NCBI RefSeq assembly: GCF_042477335.2 | Contig: NC_091262.1 | Span: forward strand, 44,365,001-44,429,000 | DNA from: Ovis canadensis | Lineage: Eukaryota; Chordata; Mammalia; Artiodactyla; Bovidae | Direction: 5' to 3' | DNA: 64,000 nucleotides | Shown here: piece by piece, positions 12,673 through 24,510 of the stretch | Position numbering within the stretch: the first letter of the stretch is position 1 | Layout of the letters: each line of letters starts with the position of its first letter | Position numbers and translations under genes: made by a program | Notes under the pieces: model-generated | Seen by the model: only the letters and a program-made list of their open reading frames with translations | The model's database searches: none | Told to the model about the DNA's origin: nothing

Positions 12673-12924
12673 CAATAAAACAAAAGGCCAAGCAAATTTC
12701 AGAAAGAACAAAATCAACCATTGAATCAGTAGACTAATGGGAGGTGGGCCTTGCTTGAATGTTAAAGAAATGCTCCTGGGAAGGGAAGAATAGGAGTAAG
12801 CAGACCACAGCTGGGGCCCACACGAGAATCCTCCTAGCAAGGGAAGCTTCTCCAACCCGACTCAGCTAGCCAAGTCCACAGGGGAGCGTCCTGCATGCTG
12901 TTCACTCCATGAACTGGACACCAC

Positions 12925-13030
12925 CTTCCATCCTCACAGGATGTGGGTGGGATTAAGTGAGCAAATGTGTGTGAAGCACCAGGCATAGTGCCAGGCACAT
13001 GGAGGGTTATGTTCAATACATCACAACTGT
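12925..13030 (+). repeat. MIR relic
   Basis: ctcacaggatgtgggtggga, gaagcaccaggcatagtgcc and aggcacatgg. Only the 3' half is present. Confidence 0.62.
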
Positions 13031-13434
13031 TATGGGACAGATCCCTGGTCCCTGTTTTTAATTTCTGAAACAGCAAACTTACTGAAAACAGAACATCTCT
13101 TCCTAACTGGTTAGGAGGTACAACCTTATCCAAACTGACATAAGGTTGTTTATCCAATTTCGTGTGACTATGCATGTGTCTCTGTGGGAATGTTAAGGTG
13201 CTTGCTTGTGGGAAATCATATTAGTTTTGAAAGGTGCACAGTTCAGAATCTGAAACATATTGGTCTCAAAGGATTCAAATCAGGGACCATGGACCTGTAC
13301 TTCTTTGAATTCAGATAGATGGTATATCATTACATGTGTGTTTGCACGCACTGCCTAACACAGGCCTCACCCTTAACAGTATACAAAGCATAGGTGTCTG
13401 TCCAACAGGCACTGCCCTTAACAGTACATGTTCA

Positions 13435-13625
13435 CATACATTATCTCATGCGACCCTCCCAGAACGAGGGAGGTCTATGAGTATCAACGTTACCTCTAGT
13501 TCACAGACTCACAACCAAGGCTCAGAGAAGCTGAGTGACTAGCCCAAGTTCACACAGCTAGTTAATGAGGAACTGGGTCTCAAACCTTGGATCCCAGGAC
13601 TCCAGAGCCCACGTTCTTTCCCTTA
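13435..13625 (-). repeat. MIR relic
   Basis: ggctcagagaagctgagtga, cccaagttcacacagctagt and gaactgggtctcaaacc. Confidence 0.72.
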
Positions 13626-14328
13626 CACTCCCTTACCCCCTACTGTCTCAGCTACTTAGTGAAAAACATTCATGGGCATCAATGGAAGCAAATGGAAAGT
13701 AATTTTAACCTCAAGTTCAACATTTATGCCCTGAAGGCCCCAGCTGCCTATCACATAGACTAATGTCCAGAGTGCAGGCTTTGGTCTGGGACGCCCTGAA
13801 AATTTGGGAGCAAGGTCCTGCCTTTTCTCCCTCTGCTGGTCCCTTGCTGGTTTCCAAGGAGAAATGTTTTTTTCCCTTCTACCTTCATTATAACCATCTG
13901 GTCCTCAGAGTCAGTAGCAGCCTGTTTGCCTTTCCTGAAGTTCATCAGTGTTGGACATAGCTTGGGTTTCACAACAGGAGCCTGGAGTTGGCTCAGTGCT
14001 TCAGGACATGAACCTTTTATGACAGTACACATGACAGTGGGTTCTGGGCCCCAGGGGACAGACTATAACATTGACTTTGAGCAGCAAAGTGGTCCTACAA
14101 GGACTCAGACCCACCCACAGGTCCCAGCCCTGCCAAGAATAGTCATGAGCTCTTGGGTAAATTACTTAACATCTCTGGGCTCTAGGCAATATTTCCAAGT
14201 CCCTCCCAGGACTTAAATGCCACATAGTCCAAGAGCCTTCTCAACTCACTTGAACAACGCCCTGACCGTGCCTTTCACTGGTCAGGGACCATCTGCAGTG
14301 GCCCCTCCCCAGACAGCCAGGGTCATTT

Positions 14329-14380
14329 GGGCCCCCAGGGGATATCACGTGGGCCCCCAGGGGATATCACGTGGGCCCCA
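14329..14380. repeat. 22-bp tandem duplication carrying CACGTG
   Basis: Two perfect copies of a 22-bp unit at 14329-14350 and 14351-14372, then 8 bases of a third. Each unit junction forms CACGTG (14346-14351 and 14368-14373). GGGCCC and GATATC lie in each unit. Confidence 0.93.
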
Positions 14381-14479
14381 CGGGTAAATCACTACCTGGA
14401 CTTCCCAGCTCTGGTTTTGTTATTTGCTATAAAAGTTTTCTGATGGGAAAGGGAGATAGTGTAAAGACCTACAATAGAA

Positions 14480-14615
14480 CAGCAGTTCCCATATTTGGCT
14501 GCACATTACGATAAACATGGGAGGCTTTTAAGAAACAAATGTTCAAGCCACACCCTGGAGTGATTACATCAGAGCCTCTGGGGGAGGCACTCAGCCATTT
14601 GTAGTCACTTAGTGT
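14480..14615 (+). mobile_element. MER5-like (hAT) relic
   Basis: Contains agcagttcccatatttggct, gcacattacgataaacatgg and cagagcctctgggggaggca, the order seen in MER5A-type elements. Confidence 0.65.
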
Positions 14616-14821
14616 CCCCAGCAATTGCAGTGTATTGCCAAGTTTTATTTATACTGTTAATAAATTTTCATTTAATTCTTACAAACTGTTTGTGATTCAA
14701 CTGATTCTTTCCCCATTTCTCTTCCTTTATAGGTATAGAAATCATTCTCATCTTTACAGGTCCTTTTCAATTTGCTTTGTGAGTAAGAAGCCCTCTAATC
14801 GACCGTTTTTCTTTTGACTTT

Positions 14822-15011
14822 CTTTTCTTTTTTTTTTTATTTTTTAATAAAGAAGCTTTATTTAAGGTTTGTTAGTACTGAAGCCTGGGAGATACAGGTG
14901 AAAGAAACACTTAAATTGTGTTCCACCAAAATGGGGGAGACTCCTAAAGGCAAATTTTCAATTGTTATTTAATCTTTTTCACCCTAGCTAAGCTAGTTTA
15001 TTTACTGTGCT
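14822..15011 (-). other. Possible 3' end of an unidentified retro-insert
   Basis: A T-rich run at 14822-14846 is followed by tttatt (14857-14862), which is AATAAA on the - strand a little before an A tail. The source is not recognised. The BovB begins at about 15012. Confidence 0.35.
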
Positions 15012-17093
15012 AGACCATTCAAGTATGACCTAAATCAAATCCCTTATGATTATACAGTGGAAGTGAGAAATAGATTTAAGGGCCTAGATCTGATAGATAG
15101 AGTGCCTGATGAACTATGGAATGAGGTTTGTGACACTGTACAGGAGACAGGGATCAAGACCGTCTCCATGGAAAAGAAATGCAAAAAACAAAATGGCTGT
15201 CTGGGGAGGCCTAAAAATAGCTGTGAAAAGAGAGGCGAAAACCAAATGAGAAAAGGAAAGATATAAGCATCTGAATGCACAGTTACAAAGAATAGCAAGA
15301 AGAGATAAGAAAGCCTTCTTCAGTGATCAGTGCAAAGAAATAGAGGAAAACAACAGAATGGGAAAGACTAGAGATCTCTTCAAGAAAATTAGAGATACCA
15401 AGGGAACATTTCATGCAAAGATGGACTCAATAAAGGACAGCAATGGTATGGACCTAACAGAAGCAGAAGATATTAAGAAGAGGTGGCAAGAATACACAGA
15501 AGAACTGTACAAAAAAGACTTCACGATCCAGATAATTATGATGATGTGATCACTCATCTAGAGCCAGACATCTTGGAAAGTGAAGTCAAGTGGGCCTTAG
15601 AAAGCATCACTACGAACAAAGCTAGTGGAGATGATGGAATTCCAGTTGAGCTGTTTCAAATCCTGAAAGATGATGCTGTGAAAGTGCTGCACTGAATATG
15701 GCAGCAAATTTGGAAAACTCAGCAGTGGCCATAGGACTGGAAAAGGTCAGTTTTCATTCCAATCCCAAAGAAAGACAATGCCAAAGAATGCTCAAACTAC
15801 CACACAATTGCACTCATCTCACATGCTAGTAAAGTAATGCTCAAAATTCTCCAAGCCAGGCTTCAGCAATGCATGAACCGTGAACTCCCTGATGTTCAAG
15901 CTGGTTTTAGAAAAGGCAGAGGAACCAGAGATCAAATTGCCAACGTCTGCTGGATCATGGAGAAAGCAAGAGAGTTCCAGAAACACATCTACTTCTGCTT
16001 TATTGACTATGCCAAAGCCTTTGACTGTGTGGATCACAATAAACTGTGGAAAATTCTGAGAGAGATGGGAATACGAGACCACCTGACCTGCCTCTTGAGA
16101 AATCTGTATGCAGGTCAGGAAGCAACAGTTAGAACTGGACATGGAACAACAGACTGGTTCCAAATAGGAAAAGCAGTACGTCAAGGCTGTATATTGTCAC
16201 CCTGCTTATTTAACTTATATGCAGAGTACATCATGAGAAACACTGGACTGGAAGAAACACAAGCTGGAATCAAGATTGCTGGGAGAAATATCAAGAACCT
16301 CAGATATGCAGATGACACCACCCTTATGGCAGAAAGTGAAGAGGAACTCAAAAGCCTCTTGATGAAAGTGAAAGAGGAGAGTGAAAAGGTTGGCTTACAG
16401 CTCAACATTCAGAAAACGAAGATCATGGCATCTGGTCCCATCACTTCATGGGAATTAGATGGGGAAACAGTGGAAACAGTGTCAGACTTTATTTTGGGGG
16501 GCTCCAAAATCACTGCAGATGGTGACTGCAGCCATGAAATTAAAAGACGCTTACTCATTGGAAGAAAAGTTATGACCAACCTAGATAGCATATTCAAAAG
16601 CAGAGACATTACTTTGTCGACTAAGGTCCGTCTAGTCAAAGCTATGGTTTTTCCAGTAGTCATGTATGGATGTGAGAGTTGGACTGTGAAGAAGGCTGAG
16701 CACTGAAGAATTGATGCTTTTGAACCGTGGTGTTGGAGAAGACTCTTGAGAGTCCCTTGGACTGCAAGGAGATCCAACCGGTCCATTCTGAAGGAGATCA
16801 ACCCTGGGATTTCTTTGGAAGGAATGATGCTAAAGCTGAAATTCCAGTACTTTGGCCACCTCATGCGAAGAGTTGACTCATTGGAAAGGACTCTGATGCT
16901 GGGAGGGATTGGGGGCAGGAGGAGAAGGGGACGACAGAGGATAGATGGCTGGATGGCATCACCGACTCGATGGATGTGAGTCTGAGTGAACTCTGGGAGT
17001 TGGTGATGGACAGGGAGGCCTGGCGTGCTGCGATTCATGGGGTCACAAAGAGTCGGACACAACTGAGTGACTGAACTGAACTGAACTGAAAAG
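15012..17093 (+). mobile_element. BovB (RTE-clade) LINE, 5'-truncated, about 2.1 kb
   Basis: The reverse-transcriptase half of BovB, ending in the typical repeated actgaactgaa tail. An open frame at 15837-16706 (289 codons) covers most of the RT domain, with FIDYAKAFDCVDHNKLW, RQGCILSPCLFNLYAEYI and the catalytic RYADD motif. The frame is broken upstream (about 15545 and 15695) and after the RT (stop near 16706), and the endonuclease part is absent. It is therefore a dead copy. It faces a second BovB at 17688-21375. Confidence 0.93.
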
Positions 17094-17279
17094 TGGCTCT
17101 AGACAAACACATGATGAAATTATCCCCCAGTGTGTCCAGAAGGGCACTAGAGGTAACATTTGCATAGCATCCCAGGACAGCTATGTCAGTGGAAGGGAGG
17201 GCATCCAGATCAGGAAGAGTATCCTCTGGATGTTAGACAATAATAAGGCTGGAGGAAGTTTAATTCTTTTTTATTAAAA

Positions 17280-17537
17280 AAAATTTTTTTTTTTTGGTTA
17301 TTTATTTCTGGCACCACGGGCATGTGGGATCTTAGTTCTCCAACTATGGATCAAACCTGTGCCTCCTGCTTTGGAAGGGCTGAGTCTTAACTGCTGGACC
17401 TCCAGGGAAATCCATTTATTTTTTGGCCACATTGTGCAGCATGTGGGATCTTACTCCCCAACCAGGGACTGAACCCACACAGTCTGTGGTAGAATCTTGG
17501 ATTCTTAACTACTGGATCATCGTGGAAGTTCCTGAAA
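17280..17537 (-). mobile_element. Two CHR-type SINEs in tandem
   Basis: Two inverted copies at about 17280-17413 and 17414-17537. Each contains gcatgtgggatctta and a taact(g/a)ctgga end. The first ends ccagggaaatcc and the second gtggaagttcc. Confidence 0.78.
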
Positions 17538-17687
17538 TTTATTTCTGATGTTAGTGATTTTGGTGAATTAAGAGCTAACAGTGAGAATTCAATATTTATA
17601 TTCGGTTCTCAGAACTTCAGTTCTATGCACTAGTAATATTTTTACATGCCTTTATTTGTAGGCAATAAAATAGTAAATTTGCTGTGG

Positions 17688-19437
17688 TTTTTCAGTCTCT
17701 GAGTCATGTCTGACCCTTTGCGACCACATGAACTGCAGCTCGTCAGGCTTCCCTGTTCTACACTACCTCCCAGAGCTTGCTCAAACTCTTGTCCATTGAG
17801 TCAGTGATGCCATTCAACCATCTCATCCTCTGTCCTCCCCTTTTCCTCTTTCAATCTTTCCCAGTATCAGGGTCTTTTCTAATATGTCGGCTCTTCACAC
17901 CAGGTGGCCAAAGTATTGGAGCTTCAGCTTCATCATCAGTCCTTCCAATGAACATTCATGATTGATTTCCTTTAGGATTGACTGGTTTGATCTCCTTGCA
18001 GTCCAAGGGACTCTCAAGAGTCTTCTCCAGCATCACAATTCAAAAGCATCAATTCTTCAGCACTCAGCTTTCTTTATGGTTCAACTCTCACATCCATGCA
18101 TGACTACTGGAAAAACCATAGCTTTGACTATACTGACCATCATTGCCAAAGTGTTGTCTTTGCTTTTAAATATGCTGTCTAGGTTTGCAATACTTTTCCT
18201 TCCAAGGAGCAAGCATCTTTTAATTTCATGGCTGCAGTCACCATCTGCAGTGATTTTGGAGCCCAAGAAAATAAAATCTGTCACTGCTTCCACTTTTTCC
18301 CCTTGTATTTGCTGTGAAGTGATGGAACCAGATGCCATGATCTTAATATTTTGAATGTTGAGTTTCAAGCTAGCTTTTTTACTCTCCCCTTTCACCCTTA
18401 TCAAGAGGCTCTTTAGTTCCTCTTCACTTTCTGCCATTAGAATGGTATCATCTGCATATCTGAGGCTGTCAAAACTTCTCCCCCAGTCTTGATTCCAGCT
18501 TGTGATTCATCCAACCCAGCATTTTGCATGATGTACTCCGCATAGAAGTTAAATAAGCAGGGTGACAATATACAGCCTTGATGTACTCCTTTCCCAATTT
18601 AGAACCAGTCAGTTGTTTCATGTCCAGTTCTAACTGTTGCTTCTTGATCCACAGTTTTCTCAGGAGACAGGTAAGGTGGTCCGGTAGTCTCATCTCTTGA
18701 AGAATTTTCCACAGTTTACTGTGATCAATATAGTCAAAGTCTTTAGCATAGTCAATGAAGCAGAAGTAGATGTTTTTCTGGAATTCTCTTGCTTTCTCCA
18801 TGATCCAATGAATGTTGGTAATTTGATCTCTGGTTCCTCTGCCCTTTCTAAATCCAGCTTGTACATCTGGAAGTTCTTGGTTCATGTACTGCTGAAGCCT
18901 AGCTCGAAGGAATTTGAGCATAACCCAGCTAGCAAGTGAAATGAACACAATTATATGGTAGTTTGAACATTCTTTGGCATTGTCCTTCGTTGGGATTGGA
19001 ATGCAAACAGATCTTTTCCGGTCCTGTGACTACTGCTGAGTTTTCCAAATTTGCTGACATATTGAGTGCAGCGCTTTAACAACATCATCTTTTTAGGATT
19101 TTAAATAGCTCAGCTGGAATTCCATCACCTCCACTAGCTTCATTTGTAGTAATGCTTCCTAAGGCCGCCTTGACGTCACACTCCAGGATGTCTGGCTCTA
19201 GGTGAGTGAGCACATCATCATGGTTATCTGGGTCATTAAGACATTTTTCATATAGTTCTCCTGTGTATTCTTGCCACTTTTTCTTAATCTCTTCTGCTTC
19301 TGTTAGGTCCTTATTGTTTCTGTCCTTTATTATGCCCAACCTTGCATGAAATATTCCCTTGATATCTCTTTATTGAACAGATATTTAGTCTTTTCCATTC
19401 TATTGTTTTCTTCTATTTCTTTACCTTCTTGATGGGT
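17688..19437 (-). mobile_element. BovB LINE, 3' part of a nearly full-length copy
   Basis: - strand RT and C-terminal region. Recognisable pieces are VQAGFRKGRGTRDQITNI (near 18850), MAESEEELKSLL (18437) and the RR(R)xxRQ tail region. Several frameshifts are present. It continues at 19955-21375 after an L1 insertion; together the two parts give about 3.2 kb, close to the full BovB length. Confidence 0.9.
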
Positions 19438-19954
19438 AAAGGTGTGGTATATATACACAATGGAATATTACTCAGCCATAAAAAGGAACATATTTGAGTC
19501 AGTTCTAATGAGGTGGATGAAACTAGAACCTATTATACAGAGTGAAGTGAGTCAGAAAGAGAAAGATTCTAACACATATATACAGAATCTAGAAAAATGG
19601 TATTGAAGAATGTATTCAGGCAACAATGGAGAAACAGACATGGAGAATAGACTTATGGACATGGGAGGAGGGGAGGAGAGGGTGAGATATATGGAAAGAG
19701 TAACATGGAAACTTACATTACCATATGTAAAATAGATGGCCAACAGGAATTTGCTGTATGGCTCAGGAAACTCAAATAGGGGCTGTGTATCAACATAGAG
19801 GGATGGGATGGGGAGGGAGATGGGAGGGAGGTTCAAAAGGGAGGGGATATATGTATACCTATGGCTGATTCATGTTGAGATTTGACAGAAAACAGCAAAA
19901 TTCTGTAAAGCAATTATCCTTCAATAAAAAATATATTAATTAAAAAAAAGAGAG
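19438..19954 (+). mobile_element. Ruminant L1 3' end inserted inside BovB
   Basis: Typical 3' end of a bovine L1. It shows cacaatggaatattactcag, then ggatatatgtatacctatgg, gcaattatccttcaataaaa and an A-rich tail. It interrupts the BovB copy, so it is the younger insertion. Confidence 0.88.
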
Positions 19955-20610
19955 AAGGCCTTCTTATCTCTCCTTGCTATTCCCTGTAACTTTGCATTCA
20001 GTTGGGTATATCTTTCTTTCCCTTCTCCTTTGCTTTTTGCTTCTCTTCTTTTCTATTATTTTTAAGGCCTCCTCAGACAACCATTTTGGCTTTTTGCATT
20101 TCTTTTGCTTTGGGATGGTTTTGGTCACTGCCTCTTGTACAATATTAGGAACCTCCATCCATAGTTCTTCGGGCACTTTGTCTAACAGACTGAATCCCTT
20201 GAAACTATTTGTCACCTCCACTGTATAAAGGATTTTATTTAGATCATAGCTAAATGGCCTAGTGGCTTTCCCTACTTTCTTCCATTTAAGACTGAATTTT
20301 GCAATAAGTAGCTCACGATCTGAGTCACAGTCATCTCCAGGTCTCGTTTTGCTGACTATATAGAGCTTCTAAAATCTTCAGCTGCAAAGAACATAGTTTG
20401 ATTTCAGTATTTACCATTTGGTGATGTCCATGCATAAGGTCTTCTCTTGGATTGTTGGAGAAGGGTATTTGCTACAACCAGTTTGTTCTCTTGACAAAAC
20501 TCTGTTAGCCTTTAAGACCAAACTTGCCTGTTATTCTGAGTATCCCTTGACTACCTACTTTTGTATTCAAATCCCCTATAATGAAAAGGATATATATATA
20601 TCCTTTTCAT

Positions 20611-20647
<37 letters not shown>

Positions 20648-21375
20648 TCTACAAGGTGTTGTAGGTCTTCACAGAACCAGTCAGTTTTAGCTTCTTCGGC
20701 ATCAGTGGTTGGGGCATCGACTTGGATTACTGTGATGTTAAATGATTAACCTTGGAAACAAACTGAGTTCATTTTGTCATTTTTGAGTCTGCACCCAAAT
20801 ACTGCATTTCGGACTCTTTTGTTGACTGTGAGATCTACTCCATTTCTTCTAAGGGATTCTTGCCCACAGTAGTAGATATAATAGTCATGTGAGTTAAATT
20901 CGCCCATTCCCATCCATTTTAGTTCACTGATTCCTAAGATATCGATGTTCATTCTTGCCATCTCCGCCTTGACCATGTCCAATTTACCTTGATTCATGGA
21001 TCTAACATTCCAGATTCCTATGCAACACTGTTCTTTACAGCATTGGACTTTAACTACCAAACACACCCATAACTGAGTGTCATTTCTCTTTTGGCCCAGC
21101 ACTTCAGTCCTTCTGGAGATATTCATAGTTGCTTTCTGCTTTCCCCCAGTAGCATACTGGACACCTTCTGACGTAGGGGGCTCATCTCCTGATGTCATAT
21201 CTCTTTGCCTTTTCATACTGTTCATAGGGTTCTCGTGGCAAGAATACTTGGATGGTTCTCCATTCCCTCCACCAGGGAACCACGTTTTGTCAGAACTTTT
21301 CACTATGACCCGTCCATCTTGGGTGGCCCTGCACAGAATGGCTCATAGCTTCATTGAGTTATCCAAGCCCCTTTG
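19955..21375 (-). mobile_element. BovB LINE, 5' part with endonuclease region
   Basis: Continuation of the copy at 17688. A - strand frame at 21303-20746 encodes the start of the apurinic-type endonuclease, with GIWNVRSMNQGKLDMVK and IDILGISELKW. The 5' end lies close to 21375, where the match stops and an A/T-rich flank begins. A (TG)16 run and a perfect palindrome sit inside it (20578-20644). Confidence 0.88.
20578..20644. repeat. Perfect 36-bp palindrome followed by (TG)16
   Basis: The palindrome spans 20578-20613, with arms ataatgaaaagga and tccttttcattat around an AT alternation. The (TG)16 microsatellite is 20613-20644. Both are inside BovB. Confidence 0.95.
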
Positions 21376-21435
21376 CCACGACAAGACTATGATCCATAAA
21401 AAATAAATGGATACAAATAAATAAAAACATTAAAG

Positions 21436-21700
21436 TCTGATGTCCAAACCACATCCTAGAACAGTTTTATCAGCACCTCTGATGGAGGCACCCAGGCATC
21501 AGCATTCACTTGGAGTCCTAGATCTCAATGCACAGCCAGATTAAGAACCAGGGCTTCTCAACCTTGAAAATGATGCCTGAGAATCTGGTTCAAATGCAGA
21601 CTGTGATACAGCAGTTACACTGGGGCTTGGGATCTGCATTTTCCAGAAAAGCTCCCAGGTGCTTCTGATGCTGCCGGTTCTCAGACCACAGGGCTCAGTC
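21436..21700. mobile_element. Two MER5-like (hAT) relics side by side
   Basis: First copy about 21436-21555 (cagcacctctgatggaggca, ccaggcatcagcattcactt). Second copy about 21556-21700 (cttctcaaccttgaaaatga, ctcccaggtgcttctgatgc). Confidence 0.65.
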
Positions 21701-21999
21701 ACTTAGGAAGTCCCTTCAGGCTCAGATGATTTAATGAGCTCACTCCATTCCTTCCAAGGACTGACTGTGAGACCTCACTCTCATGATGGGCCACCAGCCC
21801 ACCAACTAGGCCCACTGGGTTTTTCTATCCCTCTGCACCTCCCCAGTGAAGTAGGTTATGCCAGAGTGTCCTCAGAGGCCCTGCATCACAGTGGGACAGA
21901 CACGGGCGGAAAGGCCGAGTCTCTACCTCCCCCATGGCAGAGACCAGGCCAGGGCAGGGACCAGACAGGGCCAGGGGGAGACTTGACCAGCATTCATTC

Positions 22000-22335
22000 T
22001 CAGGCTGCTGTAACAATGTACTGCCACCGATGGGCTTCAGCAACAGAAATTCGCTGCGCACAGTTCTGCAGGTGAGAAGTCCAAAATCAGGTATCGGCAG
22101 GGCTGGTTCCTTCCGGGGACTGTGAAGGGAGAAATCTGCTCCAGTTCTCTCTCCGGGGCCGGCAAATGGCCGTCCTCCCTGTGTCTCATCACATCATCTT
22201 CCCTCTGTGTGTGTCTGCATCCAAATTTTCCCCTTTTATAAGAATACCAGTCATCCTGGATAAGGGTCCCCCCAATGACCTCATTTTGACTTCAACATAT
22301 GATTTTAGGGGAACATGATGTAACCCACAACAGCT
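22000..22335 (-). mobile_element. MaLR-type (MLT1-like) LTR
   Basis: Inverted LTR order: ctcaggctgctgtaacaatg, cacagttctgcaggtgagaa, ataagaataccagtcatcct, ccccaatgacctcattttga. Confidence 0.78.
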
Positions 22336-22689
22336 TGTTATATAAGAAGTCAGCCCCAAGTTACGAGATCATTTGAGTTTTCAAGAGGAGCCAGAAGTCT
22401 GGATTTACATGTGAAATCTTCTGATTTTTTAATGTTGGCAATGTCTTTGATTTTAGAGCAAACTGTGGGGACCTCATGCTCTACATCTGTGCCTGGGCTG
22501 CTCACCTTCCCTCCCGTAGAAACGGTGCCCCAGAACAGGCTGGAGCACCCTCCAGCACCTCCCTGCTGCCCTTGCAGTCTGCCTCCCAGCTCTCAGCTTG
22601 CCCTGCTCCCCCACCACAGCTACAGGATTCCCTCCTCTTACCCTCCTCTCCCTTCTTTTCCTTCCCTTTGTTTCCCTGCCTTTCAAGCC

Positions 22690-22960
22690 ACCAGATTTGT
22701 GCTCTTGCAGTTCCCTCTGTCTGAAACGCTCTCCTGGCAAATTAAGTTTTAAGCTTCAGCTCAGGGGGTCATCATTTCTCCAAAGCCTTCCTGGATTGCC
22801 CCTGGCACCATCCTTGCTTCCTGCTCCTGAACCTCTTAGAACTGCCGCCATGCCCTGCTTCTATCATTGTGCCCCAGCTTCAGGGCACTTATTAGGCTTG
22901 CTTGCTGCTCTGTCCTCCTCTTTCCCCTCTATTCTGTGGCACTATGGGAGTTGGGAATGA
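22690..22960 (+). mobile_element. L2 3'-region fragment
   Basis: Pyrimidine-rich L2 3' pattern: gtctgaaacgctctcctggc, ttctccaaagccttcctgga, cttctatcattgtgcccc. Confidence 0.55.
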
Positions 22961-22999
22961 GCCTTACTCATCAACTCCTAGGAGATTCAGGCAATCACA

Positions 23000-23170
23000 G
23001 ATTCAATTTCTGGCTCTGCCTGGCTTCAGCCACCTGGAACAAGTCACCCAACCTCTCAACCTCGGTTTTAAAATCAATAAAATGGGTATAACAAAACCCA
23101 CAGCGTTATTTTGAGAATTTCAGAACCTGGTACATAACAGGTACTTTAATAAGTATTTGATAAATGAGTG
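23000..23170 (+). repeat. MIR relic
   Basis: ggaacaagtcacccaacctc, atcaataaaatgggtataac and taataagtatttgataaatg. Confidence 0.68.
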
Positions 23171-23324
23171 AAACAGTCACTCTAAGGAGAAGCCCTCGGA
23201 GCTTCCACTGGGGCTCATGAAATGCTAGGAGTGAGTTGAGTGTAGATTCTAGCGGCCAACAACTGTTTCATCTTTTGTGTTCACAGGGTTTCATCTTTTG
23301 AATTTCATATTAATTCATCTTCCA

Positions 23325-23870
23325 TTTTACAGCAGGCATGGTTGGTATTCTCACTTTCATTTCGCGGAGGAGGAAACTGAGGTTCATAGCGTTGTACCAC
23401 TCCATGTTGCACAGCCACCCAGTGGCTAAAGCCCTGGTCGACAGACACACAGATCTGCCGCACCTGTTTCTCCTGGTCCTGGTTTTAGGCAGAGTTGTTC
23501 TCATCAGCAGTCATGCGGTCAGACATCCCAGGCTGCAGAGAGCGCCACAAGCCCAAGACCCCTGGGGCTGGTGGGCCAGGACGAGGGCTCCAGACTGCTC
23601 CACTGCTTGACCTGGCCCAGGCACCCCTCTCTGGGCCTCTAGGTCCCCATCTGTGCAATAAACCAGCTAGCCCACCTGGGTTCACCTCTCACATCTGTCT
23701 TAGCTAGCTCAGTGACCTTGAACATGGTACTTCATCTCCTGTGCTTCGGTTCTCTCATCTATAAATCAGTACCTCTCACAGGACAGGGGCAAAAACATGA
23801 ATGGCCATGAAGCACTTACTACAGGGCCTGGCCCATGGTAAACGCTCGGTAAATGTTAGCTACTTGTCTT
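23325..23870. repeat. Two MIR relics
   Basis: About 23325-23430 is inverted (gaggaggaaactgaggttca). About 23700-23870 is on + (tagctcagtgaccttgaaca, taaacgctcggtaaatgtta). Confidence 0.62.
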
Positions 23871-24510
23871 TATTCTATTGTGGGTCTCCACGATCCCCAG
23901 CACCCCTTCAGCCCGAGCGCTGCCTGCTCTCGGACTCCCAGTCCACTGCTCCTTCCACTCCATTAACCTAGAAGAAACCCACCCAGCAGGGCAAGGGCAG
24001 CCCCACCCCCAGTCTTCCCCAAGAATCCAGCTCTTCTTTGTCCTGTTCTGCTGACTCCCAGATTGTCCTGGCTGAGCAGCCCCAGCCCCCACTAGGAACG
24101 CTGTCCTGAAGACCCCCACTGGGACCCTGTCAGAGTCCCCCAGCTTTGGGGGGGCTGAACTCTGACCTCCATTCTTCCAGCATGAATTCGGCCTGCCTAA
24201 GGGCATGGGGCTGGGCCAGCAGGGCCCCTGGGAGGCTAAGGCTCTGGCATGACTCCAGGCAAAAGTAGCAAAGCTCAGCAGAAATATCCTGACAGGGATG
24301 CAGGTCAGTGGCCTGGGAGGAGCTGGCAATAAGGGGTCTGCAAAGGCAAGGGCTGCCAGCCAGAGAACAAAAGGGTCTTGGAGAGAAGGCCCAGGCTCCA
24401 GCCCCGGCCCCTGAGAAATCTATACCAGAGAGGAAAGACCAGGAATTGGCCATATAGCATAGGCAACTTCAGGGTGCTGATGATGCCTACTTTTAACCTG
24501 GACTCTGGGA

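Larger units (their letters stand above)
12673..14328. other. Intergenic, only MIR relics
   Basis: Apart from the MIRs at 12925 and 13435 no gene or young repeat is seen. Confidence 0.55.

Noticed and set aside
16409-17062. 217-codon - strand frame
   Set aside because: It is the antisense of the BovB C-terminal region. The same antisense frame recurs at 62549-62917 and other BovB copies.
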